Part shown: piece after piece, positions 37,199 through 46,214 of the stretch
Numbering within the stretch: the stretch's first letter is position 1
Layout: every line of letters begins with the position of its first letter
NCBI GenBank assembly: GCA_963834305.1
Contig: CAWIAX010000003.1
Coordinates: 744,001 to 808,000, forward strand
Reading direction: 5' to 3'
Length of the DNA stretch: 64,000 nt
Source: JACCXG01 sp963834305
Lineage (GTDB): Bacteria; Acidobacteriota; Vicinamibacteria; Vicinamibacterales; 2-12-FULL-66-21
The notes under the pieces: model-generated
The model's database searches: none
What the model was told of the DNA's origin: nothing
Seen by the model: only the letters and a program-made list of their open reading frames with translations
Position numbers and translations under genes: made by a program

Positions 37199-37930
37199 AT
37201 GAACACGACGTCTCCAACCGGCACGGGCGAGCTGACCGGAAAGGTCGCGCTGATTACCGGCGGCAGCCGCGGCATCGGCTTCGCCATCGCCGAGGCCGTG
37301 ATCGCCCGCGGCGGCCGCGCCGCGGTGACCGGCCGCACGGCTGCGGATCTCGATCGGGCGGGCGCCCGCATGGGGGACAGCCTGCTCCCCATCGAGGCCG
37401 ACGTGCGCGACCCCGAGGCGGTCGCGCGCGCGGTGGCGCAGGCGGTCGAGCGTTTCGGCGGCCTCGACATCCTGGTGAACAACGCGGGCGTGGGCAAGTT
37501 CGCGCCGGTCTCGGAGCTGTCGGTGGCAGACTGGCAGGCTACGCTCGAGACCAACCTCAGCGGCGTCTTCTACTGCTGCCGGGCCGCGCTGCCGCACCTG
37601 CGCACGCGTGGCGGCGGCTGGATCATCAACATCAGCAGCCTGGCGGGCAAGAACGCCTTCGCGGGCGGCGCCGCCTACTGCGCCTCCAAGGCCGGCCTCA
37701 ACCAGTTCTCCGAGGCGCTCATGCAGGAGGTGCGGCAGGAAGACATCCGGGTGAGCTACGTCATGCCCGGTTCGGTCGCGACCGGCTTCGGCGGGAAGGA
37801 AGGGCAGGACAAGGCCGCCTGGAAAATCCAGCCCGAGGACGTCGGGCAGGTCGTGGTCGACCTGCTGCTGATGCCGCCGCGCAGCCTGCCCAGCAGGGTC
37901 GAGCTGCGGCCGTCGAAGCCGTCGAAATAG
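37199..37930 (+). CDS. Short-chain dehydrogenase/reductase (SDR)
   Basis: The 243-residue classical SDR has the cofactor motif ALITGGSRGIGFAIAEAV, an NNAG stretch (DILVNNAGVGKFAP), catalytic Ser in INISSLAGKN, and the Tyr-x3-Lys pair in AAYCASKAGLNQFSE. The substrate is unknown. It closely resembles enzymes annotated as 3-oxoacyl-ACP reductase (FabG-like). ATG at 37199 lies in the intergenic space of a divergent pair with the malate dehydrogenase-like gene. Confidence 0.88.
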   Translation: MNTTSPTGTGELTGKVALITGGSRGIGFAIAEAVIARGGRAAVTGRTAADLDRAGARMGDSLLPIEADVRDPEAVARAVAQAVERFGGLDILVNNAGVGKFAPVSELSVADWQATLETNLSGVFYCCRAALPHLRTRGGGWIINISSLAGKNAFAGGAAYCASKAGLNQFSEALMQEVRQEDIRVSYVMPGSVATGFGGKEGQDKAAWKIQPEDVGQVVVDLLLMPPRSLPSRVELRPSKPSK

Positions 37931-37943
37931 CGCGGGGCCTGTT

Positions 37944-38957
37944 CTGGATCCACGAGCTCCCCACGAGACCATCGGCGTCGTCGCACATTACAACCTGCTC
38001 GAGCGTGTTGGCGACGGCGGCCTGGGCGAAGTCTACCGTGCGCGCGACACGAAGTACGGCCGTACGGTTGCGCTGAAGCTGGCGCCGCCGGCGCTCGCGG
38101 AGGGCTACCGGCGCGAGCGATTGATTGCCGATGCCCGGGCCGCGGCGGTGCTGTCGCATCCCAACATCGCGACGCTGTTCGACGTCGGCTTCCACGACGG
38201 CCGGCTCTACCTGGCCTACGAGTTCGTCCAGGGTGCGACGCTGCGGCAGCAGATGGCCGGCGGCCGCATGAACACCCGTCATGCGCTCGACCTGGCGGTG
38301 CAGGTGGCCGAGGCGGTCGCCGAGGCGCACGCGCGCGGCGTATTGCACAAGGATCTCCGTCCCGACACCATCCTGGAGACGGCCAAGGGCAGCGCCAAGG
38401 TCCTCGACTTCGGCATGGCCGTCTGGACGCGGGGCGGGCAGACCCGCGGCCTCGCCGCGGCGGCGCCGGGCAGTGTGCCGGGCGGGGCGCTGGCGGTGGT
38501 GTCGTACATGTCGCCGGAACAGGCCGTCGGCGGCCGGGTGGACGAGAAGTCGGATGTGTTCTCGCTCGCGCTGATCGTCTACGAGATGGCCACCGGCACG
38601 AACCCGTTCACCGCCGCCGACATCGCCGCGACGCTGGGCTGCATCACGGAAACGGTGCCGCCGCCGCCGACGGCATTGAATCCCGAGCTGCCGAAGATGT
38701 TCGACGTGGTGCTGTCGCGCGCGCTCGAGAAGGATCTCAGCCGCCGCACGAGCACTGCCGTCAAGCTGGCCGCCGACCTGCGGCGCTGCCGCGGCCTGCT
38801 GGAGGCGCCGGCCGAAGGGCAGCCGGTGGATCTGCGCACCGCGAGCGAGCCGGCGGACCTGCTGCCGCTCGAGGAGGAGCGCGGCGGCGGCCTGTGGCTC
38901 CTGCTGGCGCTGCTCGGCGCGGCGCTGGCGGCGGCGGTCTACTACTGGATGCGGTAG
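37944..38957 (+). CDS. Membrane-anchored Ser/Thr protein kinase with an altered catalytic loop
   Basis: The kinase domain runs from HYNLLERVGDGGLGEVYRAR (glycine loop) through TVALKL (Lys) to the catalytic loop HKDLRPDTIL and LDFGMAVW (DFG). The catalytic Asp is present, but the usual HRDLKPxN reads HKDLRPDT: Lys for Arg, Arg for Lys and Thr for the metal-binding Asn. SYMSPEQA and DEKSDVFSLALIVYEM follow. One C-terminal helix (LWLLLALLGAALAAAVYYW) anchors it. No ATG or GTG is in frame at the N-terminus; CTG 37944 is only a boundary guess, and another base error near 37960 is possible. Confidence 0.78.
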   Translation: MDPRAPHETIGVVAHYNLLERVGDGGLGEVYRARDTKYGRTVALKLAPPALAEGYRRERLIADARAAAVLSHPNIATLFDVGFHDGRLYLAYEFVQGATLRQQMAGGRMNTRHALDLAVQVAEAVAEAHARGVLHKDLRPDTILETAKGSAKVLDFGMAVWTRGGQTRGLAAAAPGSVPGGALAVVSYMSPEQAVGGRVDEKSDVFSLALIVYEMATGTNPFTAADIAATLGCITETVPPPPTALNPELPKMFDVVLSRALEKDLSRRTSTAVKLAADLRRCRGLLEAPAEGQPVDLRTASEPADLLPLEEERGGGLWLLLALLGAALAAAVYYWMR

Positions 38958-39013
38958 GCGGCTGGATGCGGCTGGCGGCGACCAGCGGGCCGCTTCGATC
39001 GCGGACCTCGTGA

Positions 39014-39379
39014 TCAGGCGGGGGAGCTCTTCGACGACAGCAGGATGTCCGCGAGGTTGCCGGCAAAGGCCGAGCGTGGAACCACCTGGTCGGCGCCGGC
39101 CTGCCGGGCGGCGGCGATGAGATCCGTGTGCACGTGCGAGGCGAACGCCAGGGTGCGGATCGAGGCGAGGGCGGGGTCCGCCTTGAGCGCCGTGATGGTC
39201 GCGATGGGGTCGGACTTCCCGCTGTTCAAGTCGAAGATCAGCAAGGCCGGCTTCGCGGTGCGCGCCTGCTCGAGGATGTCGGCTGGCGTCCGGGCGAACG
39301 TCAGCTCGACGCCCGCCTGCTTTGCCGTTGCGCGGATTTTGGAGCTGAACATCAGGTCGTCGACAGCCACGAGCACCAT
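39014..39379 (-). CDS. Stand-alone receiver-like protein
   Basis: The 121-residue protein has the receiver fold pattern: MVLVAVDDLMFSSKIRATAK, a central strand LLIFDLNSG with Asp as phosphoacceptor candidate, ASIRTLAFASHVHTDLIAAA, and VVPRSAF where Lys-Pro is usual. The acidic pair at the end of strand 1 is VDD. The conserved Lys is replaced by Arg. No output domain is present. It may be a phospho-relay or a structural receiver. Confidence 0.7.
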   Translation of the reverse strand: MVLVAVDDLMFSSKIRATAKQAGVELTFARTPADILEQARTAKPALLIFDLNSGKSDPIATITALKADPALASIRTLAFASHVHTDLIAAARQAGADQVVPRSAFAGNLADILLSSKSSPA

Positions 39380-39459
39380 GGCGCGATCATATCAGCGCCG
39401 GGCGGCTCCGCGCCGGTGATCTCCGGGACGCGCGATTCGCCGTGGCTGCCGCGCGGGCG

Positions 39460-40143
39460 TCATCGCGGCGGCCCGCCGGGGAGCGGTTCCAGCCGATACA
39501 GCCTGGCCACGTTGCCGGCGGTCGAAACGAGGAACGTGAAGAACAGCGCCGCCGCGCCGATGCCGGCGCCGAGATCGAACAGCAGCATGCGATGGTCGCC
39601 GATCGTGCTCCAGGGCGATCGCAGGAGCTGGAGCGTGCCGATCGCCAGCAGGATCCGCAGTTCGGTGGGGCCGAACTTCCAGTAGGAGATGCGGAAGGTG
39701 CCGAGCGCGTGTGTCGCCAGCGCGATCTCGATGGTGAGCAGGTAATAGGCCAGCAGGAACGCCGCGCCTGGCCCCGCGCTCAGGAAGCCGCCCGCGACCA
39801 GCCCCGCGATGGGAAAGAGCATGCCCACGGCGTCGAGCACGTGATCGACATAGAAGCCGTAGCGCGGCCTTTCGTGGTGACGGACGCGTGCCAGGGTGCC
39901 GTCCAGGCTGTCGCCGAGCCAGTTGACGGCCAGGCAGACCACGACCAGGAGGAGCGTCCACGGCCACGACGGCGCCAGCGCGTACGACACGCCGGCGCCG
40001 GCCATGGCCGCCGCGCCGAGGGCGGTCAGGTGGTCCGAGTTGATCCCGGCCGGCACGCGGCCGGCCAGGCGGACGAGCAGCCGCTTCTCCGCCGCGGCGA
40101 GCAGGCTGCCGTGAATGCGAATCTCCCGGGTTTCTGCGGGCAT
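39460..40143 (-). CDS. CDP-alcohol phosphatidyltransferase-family membrane enzyme
   Basis: The 227-residue membrane protein carries the full catalytic signature D-G-x2-A-R-x8-G-x3-D-x3-D: DGTLARVR, then YGFYVDHVLD. About five hydrophobic helices follow. Such enzymes transfer a phosphatidyl or similar group from CDP-diacylglycerol to an alcohol, as in phospholipid synthesis. The alcohol cannot be told from the sequence. ATG at 40143 is close to the divergent metallo-hydrolase gene at 40193. Confidence 0.85.
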   Translation of the reverse strand: MPAETREIRIHGSLLAAAEKRLLVRLAGRVPAGINSDHLTALGAAAMAGAGVSYALAPSWPWTLLLVVVCLAVNWLGDSLDGTLARVRHHERPRYGFYVDHVLDAVGMLFPIAGLVAGGFLSAGPGAAFLLAYYLLTIEIALATHALGTFRISYWKFGPTELRILLAIGTLQLLRSPWSTIGDHRMLLFDLGAGIGAAALFFTFLVSTAGNVARLYRLEPLPGGPPR

Positions 40144-40192
40144 CAGTGGCCTCCGCCCTGTAATGCGAAAATAGCCGGATGGCAGGCTCACG

Positions 40193-40831
40193 ATGATCAT
40201 CGAAACCAGGGCGGTCGAGCCCTTCTTCAAGAACGGCTACGTGGTCGGCTGCGAGGACACGCGGGAAGGGATCGTCATCGACCCCGGCGACGAGGTCGAG
40301 GCGCTGCTCGACGCCGTGCGGCAGCACCAGCTGCAGATCCGCTACATCCTGCTGACGCACGCCCACCTCGACCACATCACCGGCGTCGGGCGGGCGAAGG
40401 CGGCGCTCGGCGTCCCGGTCGGCCTGCACCAGGCGGACAACTTCCTCTACGAGGCCGTGGTGCAGCAGGGGCAGGCGTTCGGCTTCGCCGTCGAGGCGCA
40501 GCCGCCGGTGGACTTCTTCTACGAGAACGAGGGCCCGATTCGCTTTGGCGCCCTGGCCGCCTGGATCCGCCACACGCCGGGCCATTGTCCGGGCGGCGTC
40601 TGCCTGGCGGTCAGCCGCGAAGATGCCACGGCGCGCACCCTGTTCGTGGGCGACACCCTCTTCCAGGGCTCCATCGGGCGGACCGATCTGCCCGGCGGAA
40701 ACACCGGCACGCTGCTCCGCTCGATCAGGGAGGTGCTGTTTGCGTACCCGGACGACACGATCGTGTATTCGGGACACGGCGCCCCGACGACGATCGGCGT
40801 TGAACGGCGGACCAACCCGTTCCTGACGTAA
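40193..40831 (+). CDS. Metallo-beta-lactamase-fold hydrolase, glyoxalase II-like
   Basis: The 212-residue protein has the zinc-binding motif LTHAHLDHITG, then HTPGHCPGGV, FVGDTLFQGSIGRTDLPGG and a final YSGHGAPTTIG (usually GHG with Pro). This is the arrangement of glyoxalase II-like hydrolases. The FVGDTLFQGSIGRTDL block is typical of YcbL-like proteins. Its substrate is uncertain. Confidence 0.87.
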   Translation: MIIETRAVEPFFKNGYVVGCEDTREGIVIDPGDEVEALLDAVRQHQLQIRYILLTHAHLDHITGVGRAKAALGVPVGLHQADNFLYEAVVQQGQAFGFAVEAQPPVDFFYENEGPIRFGALAAWIRHTPGHCPGGVCLAVSREDATARTLFVGDTLFQGSIGRTDLPGGNTGTLLRSIREVLFAYPDDTIVYSGHGAPTTIGVERRTNPFLT

Positions 40832-40863
40832 TGGGCGGGGCGCGCGAGGGGGAAGCCGGAGCG

Positions 40864-41154
40864 CTAGCTCTTCATCACCACCAGCTCGACCTCCCCGACG
40901 CGCAGCTTGTCGCCATGCTTGAGGGTGCCGCGTTCGATCCGCAGGCCGTTCACGAAGGTGCCATTCGTGCTCTCGAGATCGACCGCCTCGATCTCGGCGG
41001 CGCTCGCCGCGAGCTGGCAGTGCAGCCGTGACACGAGCGCGGCGTCGACCACGAAGTCGGCCCGCGGTGCCCGGCCGATCGTCTTGATGTTGCCCGGCGT
41101 GATCCTGAACAGGAAGGGCTGCTGCGCGGTGTCGTCAGTTCTCAGCATCCACAC
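40864..41154 (-). CDS. FHA-domain protein
   Basis: The 96-residue protein is a forkhead-associated domain: KTIGRAPRADFVVDAALVSR followed by LHCQLAA, and DLESTNGTFVNG with the conserved Ser-Thr-Asn-Gly-Thr. It binds phosphothreonine peptides. A Ser/Thr kinase is encoded at 37944, about 2 kb away, and could make its ligand, but that link is inference. Confidence 0.87.
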   Translation of the reverse strand: MWMLRTDDTAQQPFLFRITPGNIKTIGRAPRADFVVDAALVSRLHCQLAASAAEIEAVDLESTNGTFVNGLRIERGTLKHGDKLRVGEVELVVMKS

Positions 41155-41187
41155 GTCGATCTCCCTCCTGTCTGCCTGTCCCCGCGG

Positions 41188-42333
41188 TTACGCTTTGGCG
41201 CCGAGCAGATCGCGCACGCGCGGATGCACGACGTCGCCGTCGCGCGTCAACAGGGTCTCGCGGGTGATCTCGTCGGCCGTGTCGATCGGCAGCGCCGCCT
41301 CCTGCGCGCCGTTCTTGCCGAGCAGGTGCGTCAGGAACGTGATGATGTTCTTCGAGTACATCTGGCTGGCGTGGTAGGGCACCAGCGCCGGCGGGTTGGA
41401 CGGTCCGACGATGGCGACCTCGCGGTGGACGACCATTTCGTCGGGCCTGGTCAGCTCGCAGTTGCCGCCGCGTTCGGCGGCCAGGTCCACCACCACCGAC
41501 CCGGGCGCCATCGCTTCGACCATCTCCGTGGTCAGCAGGATCGGCGCGCGCTTGCCGGGAATGAGCGCCGTGGTGATGACCACGTCGCTGGCGGCGACGA
41601 CCTTCAGCATCATCTCGCGCTGGCGGCGGTAGAACGCCTCGTCCTGCGCCTTCGCGTAGCCGCCCTTGTCCTCGGCATCGGCGGACTCGATCGGCAGCTC
41701 GACGAACCTGGCGCCGAGGCTCTGCACCTGCTCCTTGACGGCCGGCCGGACGTCGTAGGCCTCGACCTTCGCGCCGAGGCGCCGCGCCGTGGCGATCGCC
41801 TGGAGCCCGGCCACGCCGGCGCCGACGATGAAGACGCGGGCCGAGGCGATGGTGCCGGCGGCGGTCATCAGCATCGGGAACATGCGCGGCGAGGTGTTCG
41901 CCGCGAGCAGGACCCCCTTGTAGCCGCTGATCGTCGCCATCGACGACAGCGCGTCCATGCTCTGCGCCCGGGTGATCCGCGGCATCAGCTCCATCGACAG
42001 CAGGGTCGCGCCGGAGGCGCCCGCCTGGCGCACGGTCTCCGGGTCGCCGAGCGGATCGGCGAAGCCGATCACCGCCTGCCCCTTGCGGAGCGGGCCGCCA
42101 GCCGGCGTGGCCCGGACGGTGAGGATGACGTCGGCGCTGTCGAAAATCGCCGCGCGGTCCACCACCGTCGCCCCCTGCTTGACGTAGGCGTCGTCCGGGA
42201 AGCCGGCCGAGGCGCCGGCGCCGGCTTCGACCGCGACCTCCAGCCCCGCCTTCTTGAGCACCGCCGCGCCGGCGGGGATCACCGCCACCCGTGTTTCGCC
42301 GGGCCAGGTCTCTTTGGGGATGCCGACTCTCAT
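41188..42333 (-). CDS. pntA: NAD(P) transhydrogenase alpha subunit, NAD-binding part
   Basis: The 381-residue protein contains the alanine dehydrogenase/PNT N- and C-terminal domains: MRVGIPKETWPGETRVAVIP, RITRAQSMDALSSMATISGY, VFIVGAGVAGLQAIATARRL and VVDLAAERGGNCELTRPDE. It stops before the membrane helices, so it is the separate alpha-1 subunit form. The partner membrane subunits (PntAB, PntB) are not adjacent in the window: downstream lies the FHA gene. Alanine dehydrogenase is unlikely because RPDEMVVHREVAIVGPSNPP is typical of transhydrogenase. Confidence 0.85.
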   Translation of the reverse strand: MRVGIPKETWPGETRVAVIPAGAAVLKKAGLEVAVEAGAGASAGFPDDAYVKQGATVVDRAAIFDSADVILTVRATPAGGPLRKGQAVIGFADPLGDPETVRQAGASGATLLSMELMPRITRAQSMDALSSMATISGYKGVLLAANTSPRMFPMLMTAAGTIASARVFIVGAGVAGLQAIATARRLGAKVEAYDVRPAVKEQVQSLGARFVELPIESADAEDKGGYAKAQDEAFYRRQREMMLKVVAASDVVITTALIPGKRAPILLTTEMVEAMAPGSVVVDLAAERGGNCELTRPDEMVVHREVAIVGPSNPPALVPYHASQMYSKNIITFLTHLLGKNGAQEAALPIDTADEITRETLLTRDGDVVHPRVRDLLGAKA

Positions 42334-42361
42334 TGCGGAGAAAGTCTAGTCGATTTTCGCG

Positions 42362-44032
42362 TCAGCGTGCGACGGTCGGGAACCATTCGGCAATGCCCCG
42401 GGCTATCGCGGGGCTGATGGCTTTTGCCTCGAGGGTGGCGTATTCGGCGATGTCGCCGGTTTTCGCCGGCAGCATCAGGTGGTTGAGGCCGGGGAGGTGC
42501 TCGACCTTCACCGGGGGAGCGTTCTTGCGCGCCCGCGCCATCTCGGCGAGCCGATCCGCGTGGTAGGGCTGGATCTGCTTGTCGAGATCCGCCTGCAGGA
42601 TCAGGATCGGCTGCTTGATGCCGGGCATGATCGTTTCCGGATCGAACGCGAGCAGGCTGCGGTACCACGGGGTGTCCACGGCGCGCCGGACCTCGGGAGG
42701 CAGGTCGTCCCAGCCGGTCTGGGACATGGCCGCATCCAGGATGTCCCGCTGCAGCTCGACCTTGGTGGCGCGATCGGGGTCAGTCACTTCCGCGGCGTCC
42801 AGCAGATAGCGCTGCTGTTCGAGAATCAGCGCGCGCCCGGTGGTGCCCATCCCGTTGATGAGGACCAGGGCGGCAATGCGCTTCTCGCGCGCCGCGGCGA
42901 GCATCGCCACCGACGCCCCTTCGCTGTGGCCCACCGCGATGATCCGCCGGTTGTTGACGTCCTTGCGTTTCGCCAGCCACTTGACGGCGCCGACCAGGTC
43001 GTCGGCGTAGTCCTGCAGCGTGACCGTCTCGATTCGTCCGCCGCTCTGCCCGGTGCCGCGCTTGTCGTAGCGCAGCACGACGTAGCCGAGATCGGCCAGC
43101 GCGCCGGCGAGCTGCGCGAAGAGCGGTACGCCGGCGACGGTGGCGTCGCGATCGATCGGACCCGAGCCGGCCACGAGCACGATTGCCGGATGCTTGAGGC
43201 GGCCCTGCGCTGCCGGCGTCGTGATCACCCCGGCAAGCGAAAATCCGGCGGCCGGCACCTGCACGTCCACGTCGGTGGGATTGCGGACGGTCTGCTGCCG
43301 GGTGGCTACGCCGGCCAGATCCTGGCGCGCCACCGCCAGCGCACCGCCGGCGATGTCGACCCTGGCCAGCCGGTTCCGGTCGTCGATCGTGATTTCGGCC
43401 TCGACCGGTCCGCCGGGGTTCTGGAACGTCACGCTGTAGCGCCGCGTCGCGACGGAGCCGGCTGGTGTCTCGAAGGTCGAGGGGCTGACCGTCCGGACGA
43501 TCATCCGGACCTCCGCCTGCGGCGCAACGTAGACCGGAATGTCCGCCCCGGCCGCCGAAGACGCGAGCCGCACCGCCAGCGCTTCGTAGGCGGCAAAGAA
43601 GTTGTTCGGCAGGACCACGGTGCGGACGGTGATCTGGTCGTTCTTCGAGTTGGTCGTGCCGTTGCTCGTGATCTCGTTGATCGCGGTGGTTGTCGCGAAC
43701 GACGTGTTCAGGCCGAGCGTGCGCTCGCCGACCACGGCGTCGATCTCGAGCTCGATGGGCTGCCAGTCGGGGGCGTAGGTCAGCTCGAAGCGCTTGTTGA
43801 TGAAGTTGAGCGGCTCGCCGAGCCGGCCGCTGGAGGTGATGGTCCAGCCGGACGCCGTCCGGGAGAGGTTGACCTGTTCGCGGCCGACCTCCCGCCCCCC
43901 GGCGAACACGATGAACGTGGCGTCTCCGGTCGCGGGGGCCGCCGTGGGGGCCTGCTGTGCCGCGGCGGGCCGCCACACGAGCAGGCAGAGGGCGGCGGCG
44001 AGCGCGACGTTACAATAGCGAAGCCCCTGCAT
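42362..44032 (-). CDS. Secreted alpha/beta hydrolase with an N-terminal beta domain
   Basis: The 556-residue protein has a signal peptide (NVALAAALCLLVWRPAAAQQ). Residues 25-250 form a DUF3108-like beta-rich domain of unknown role. The alpha/beta hydrolase part begins GVITTPAAQGRLKHPAIVLV, with nucleophile VGHSEGASVAML (Ser), then ILILQADLDKQIQP (Asp) and LPGLNHLML (His). A peptidase or esterase acting in the periplasm is likely. The gene is divergent from ygfZ. Confidence 0.87.
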   Translation of the reverse strand: MQGLRYCNVALAAALCLLVWRPAAAQQAPTAAPATGDATFIVFAGGREVGREQVNLSRTASGWTITSSGRLGEPLNFINKRFELTYAPDWQPIELEIDAVVGERTLGLNTSFATTTAINEITSNGTTNSKNDQITVRTVVLPNNFFAAYEALAVRLASSAAGADIPVYVAPQAEVRMIVRTVSPSTFETPAGSVATRRYSVTFQNPGGPVEAEITIDDRNRLARVDIAGGALAVARQDLAGVATRQQTVRNPTDVDVQVPAAGFSLAGVITTPAAQGRLKHPAIVLVAGSGPIDRDATVAGVPLFAQLAGALADLGYVVLRYDKRGTGQSGGRIETVTLQDYADDLVGAVKWLAKRKDVNNRRIIAVGHSEGASVAMLAAAREKRIAALVLINGMGTTGRALILEQQRYLLDAAEVTDPDRATKVELQRDILDAAMSQTGWDDLPPEVRRAVDTPWYRSLLAFDPETIMPGIKQPILILQADLDKQIQPYHADRLAEMARARKNAPPVKVEHLPGLNHLMLPAKTGDIAEYATLEAKAISPAIARGIAEWFPTVAR

Positions 44033-44056
44033 CCCGTCAGGATATCAGCGCCTCCG

Positions 44057-45088
44057 ATGTTTGCACACGACCAGTACGACGCCCTGCGGGGCGGCGCCGG
44101 CCTTCTCGATCGCACCGCCAGGGGCCGCCTGGTGCTGACCGGCGCCGACCGCCGCGCCTACCTGCACGGCCTGCTGACCAACGATATAGCTGCGCTGGCC
44201 GCCGGGGCCGGAGCCTACGCCGCGCTGCTGACCCCCCAGGGCCGCATGATCAGCGACATGCGGGTGTCGGAGCTGGGAGACCGCGTCCTCATCGACCTGC
44301 CCGCGGCGTCGGCCGAGGCGGTCCGCCGGCGGCTGGCGGACTTCATCTTCAGCGAGGACGTGGAGGTGCACGACTCCTCCTCCTCCCTGGCGCAATTCGG
44401 GCTCTACGGCCCCGATGCCGCCGCCGTCCTGTCGGCGGTGGCTGCCGCGCCGGACGGGAAGATCAGCCTTCGCGAAGCGCTCGACGGCCTGCCGCTGCAC
44501 GCAAACCTGGCGGCACGCTTCGACGAGGCCGGGATCACGGTCGTCCGCAGCGACGACTACGGCGCGGCGGGCTTCGAGATCGTCGTCGAGGCCGCGGGCG
44601 CCGCGGCGCTCGCCGGCGCGCTCACGGACGCGGGCGCCGTGCCGGTTGACGCGGAGGCAGCCGAAGTGACGCGCGTCGAGGAGGGGCGCCCGGCCTTCGG
44701 CGTCGACATGGACGAGCACACGATCCCGCTCGAAGCCGGGATCGAGGATCGCGCCATCAGCCTGACGAAGGGCTGCTACGTCGGCCAGGAGATCATCATC
44801 CGCGTGCTCCACCGCGGCGGCGGCCGGGTCGCAAAGCACCTGGTGGGATTCGTTGGCGGGCGCGGCGACGGCGAAGCCCGCCGCGGCGATCGGCTGCGCG
44901 CCAACGGCAAGGACATCGGCGTGGTCACCAGCGCGGTGATGTCGGTCCGTCTGCGGCGCCCGATCGGGCTCGGCTATGTCGGGCGCGACTACGCCGCCCC
45001 GGGGACCGCCCTGGAACTGGCCGGGGCCGACGGCGCCTCGAGCACGGTCACCGTGGCTGCCGTGCCGTTCACCGCTCCAGCAGAGTAA
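44057..45088 (+). CDS. ygfZ: YgfZ/GcvT-like folate-binding protein
   Basis: The 343-residue protein has a GcvT-like fold, with LVLTGADRRAYLHGLLTNDI near the N-terminus and the invariant YgfZ motif KGCYVGQEIIIRVLHRGG. YgfZ-type proteins use tetrahydrofolate in iron-sulfur cluster maintenance. The 3' end overlaps the convergent mutT gene by 20 bases. Confidence 0.9.
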   Translation: MFAHDQYDALRGGAGLLDRTARGRLVLTGADRRAYLHGLLTNDIAALAAGAGAYAALLTPQGRMISDMRVSELGDRVLIDLPAASAEAVRRRLADFIFSEDVEVHDSSSSLAQFGLYGPDAAAVLSAVAAAPDGKISLREALDGLPLHANLAARFDEAGITVVRSDDYGAAGFEIVVEAAGAAALAGALTDAGAVPVDAEAAEVTRVEEGRPAFGVDMDEHTIPLEAGIEDRAISLTKGCYVGQEIIIRVLHRGGGRVAKHLVGFVGGRGDGEARRGDRLRANGKDIGVVTSAVMSVRLRRPIGLGYVGRDYAAPGTALELAGADGASSTVTVAAVPFTAPAE

Positions 45089-45455
45089 TCAGCGCCTCGT
45101 CCGCGGGCGGGAACTCGAGCGATCGGAGGTCGCTCCCGGGCACCCAGCGGATCTCCTGCCCGAGGAGCGCCTGCGGCTCCCCCGTCAGGTCGCAGCGGAA
45201 GAAGTGCAGCTCGATGGTGCGGTCGGGGTAATCGTGGCTGACCGAGAGCAGCGGCGCCTCGATCCGGATGCCGCATCCCAGCTCTTCCCGGATCTCGCGC
45301 TCGAGGCAGGCCTCCAGGGTTTCCCCGGCGTCGCACTTCCCGCCGGGAAACTCCCAGCAGCCCTCGAGGTGCGTGCCGCGGAGCCGCCGCGTCACGAGGA
45401 AGCAGCCCCCGCGTTCGACCACCGCGGCGGACACGATCACGCGGCGCTCAGCCAC
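45069..45455 (-). CDS. mutT: MutT-like NUDIX hydrolase (8-oxo-dGTPase)
   Basis: The 128-residue protein has a full NUDIX box with G-x5-E-x7-R-E-U-x-E-E-x-G-U spacing (GKCDAGETLEACLEREIREE, LGC). The N-terminus VIVSAAVVERGGCFLVTRRL and GCWEFPGG are typical of MutT. It should remove oxidised dGTP from the nucleotide pool. The start overlaps the mutY stop by 8 bases on the same strand, so the two are translationally coupled. Confidence 0.9.
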   Translation of the reverse strand: MAERRVIVSAAVVERGGCFLVTRRLRGTHLEGCWEFPGGKCDAGETLEACLEREIREELGCGIRIEAPLLSVSHDYPDRTIELHFFRCDLTGEPQALLGQEIRWVPGSDLRSLEFPPADEALITLLER

Positions 45456-46173
45456 GCTCGTTGTCGGGATTGAACGGGTAGGCGGCGCAGCCGGCGCGCA
45501 TCGGGCAGATCAGGCACTTGGGCTTGCGCGCCGTGCACAGCGTGGCGCCGAAATCCATCAGCGCCTGGTTGAAGTCGAAGACGTGCCGGATCGGCAGGAG
45601 CGTGCGCGACAGCGTCCACAGGTGCCGTTTCGAGGCGTGCGACTTCAGGTCGCCGCGGCCGACGAACACCCGGAACAGGACGCGGGCGACGTTGGTGTCG
45701 AGGATGGCCGCGCGCTGGCCGAACGCGAAGCTCAGCACCGCCCCCGCGGTGTACGCGCCGATGCCCTTGAACGACAGCAGCGTCTCCTCGTCCGACGGCA
45801 GCGCCCCGCCGTAGCGGGCGACCGACTCGCGGGCGATGGCATGGAGCCGCCGCGGCCGCACGTTGTAGCCGAGCGGCCGCCAGGTAACGGTCACGTCTTC
45901 CTCGGGCGCGGTCGCCAGCGCCTCGAGCGTGGGATATTTCTCCAGCCACTGCAGGTACTTCGGGAGCACCCGGTCCACCTGGGTCTGCTGCAGCATCACC
46001 TCGGAGACGAGGATGTGGTACGGGTCGCGCGTCTGGCGCCACGGCAGGTCGCGGCCGTGGCGCCGGTACCACGTGAGCAGCCGGCGCCGGAAACGCTGGC
46101 GGGCGGGGCTGTCGGGCAGATCGCCGGCCGGCACCGGGCGCCGGCGGGGTCTCGTGGCTTTCGCGGAAGTCAT
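45448..46173 (-). CDS. mutY: A/G-specific adenine glycosylase lacking the C-terminal recognition domain
   Basis: The 241-residue glycosylase removes A opposite 8-oxoG. The N-terminal part has DPYHILVSEVMLQQTQVDRV (catalytic Glu), the helix-hairpin-helix FKGIGAYTAGAVLSFAF, catalytic Asp in AILDTNVARVL, and the iron-sulfur cluster CTARKPKCLICPMRAGC with C-x6-C-x2-C-x5-C spacing. It ends about 12 residues after the cluster. Typical MutY has another 100-130 residues with a NUDIX-like 8-oxoG-reading domain. Here a catalytic MutT follows as a separate gene. Confidence 0.9.
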   Translation of the reverse strand: MTSAKATRPRRRPVPAGDLPDSPARQRFRRRLLTWYRRHGRDLPWRQTRDPYHILVSEVMLQQTQVDRVLPKYLQWLEKYPTLEALATAPEEDVTVTWRPLGYNVRPRRLHAIARESVARYGGALPSDEETLLSFKGIGAYTAGAVLSFAFGQRAAILDTNVARVLFRVFVGRGDLKSHASKRHLWTLSRTLLPIRHVFDFNQALMDFGATLCTARKPKCLICPMRAGCAAYPFNPDNERG

Positions 46174-46214
46174 TCAGGACGGCGTCGAAGGGTGCGTAGT
46201 GGAATAATTGGACG

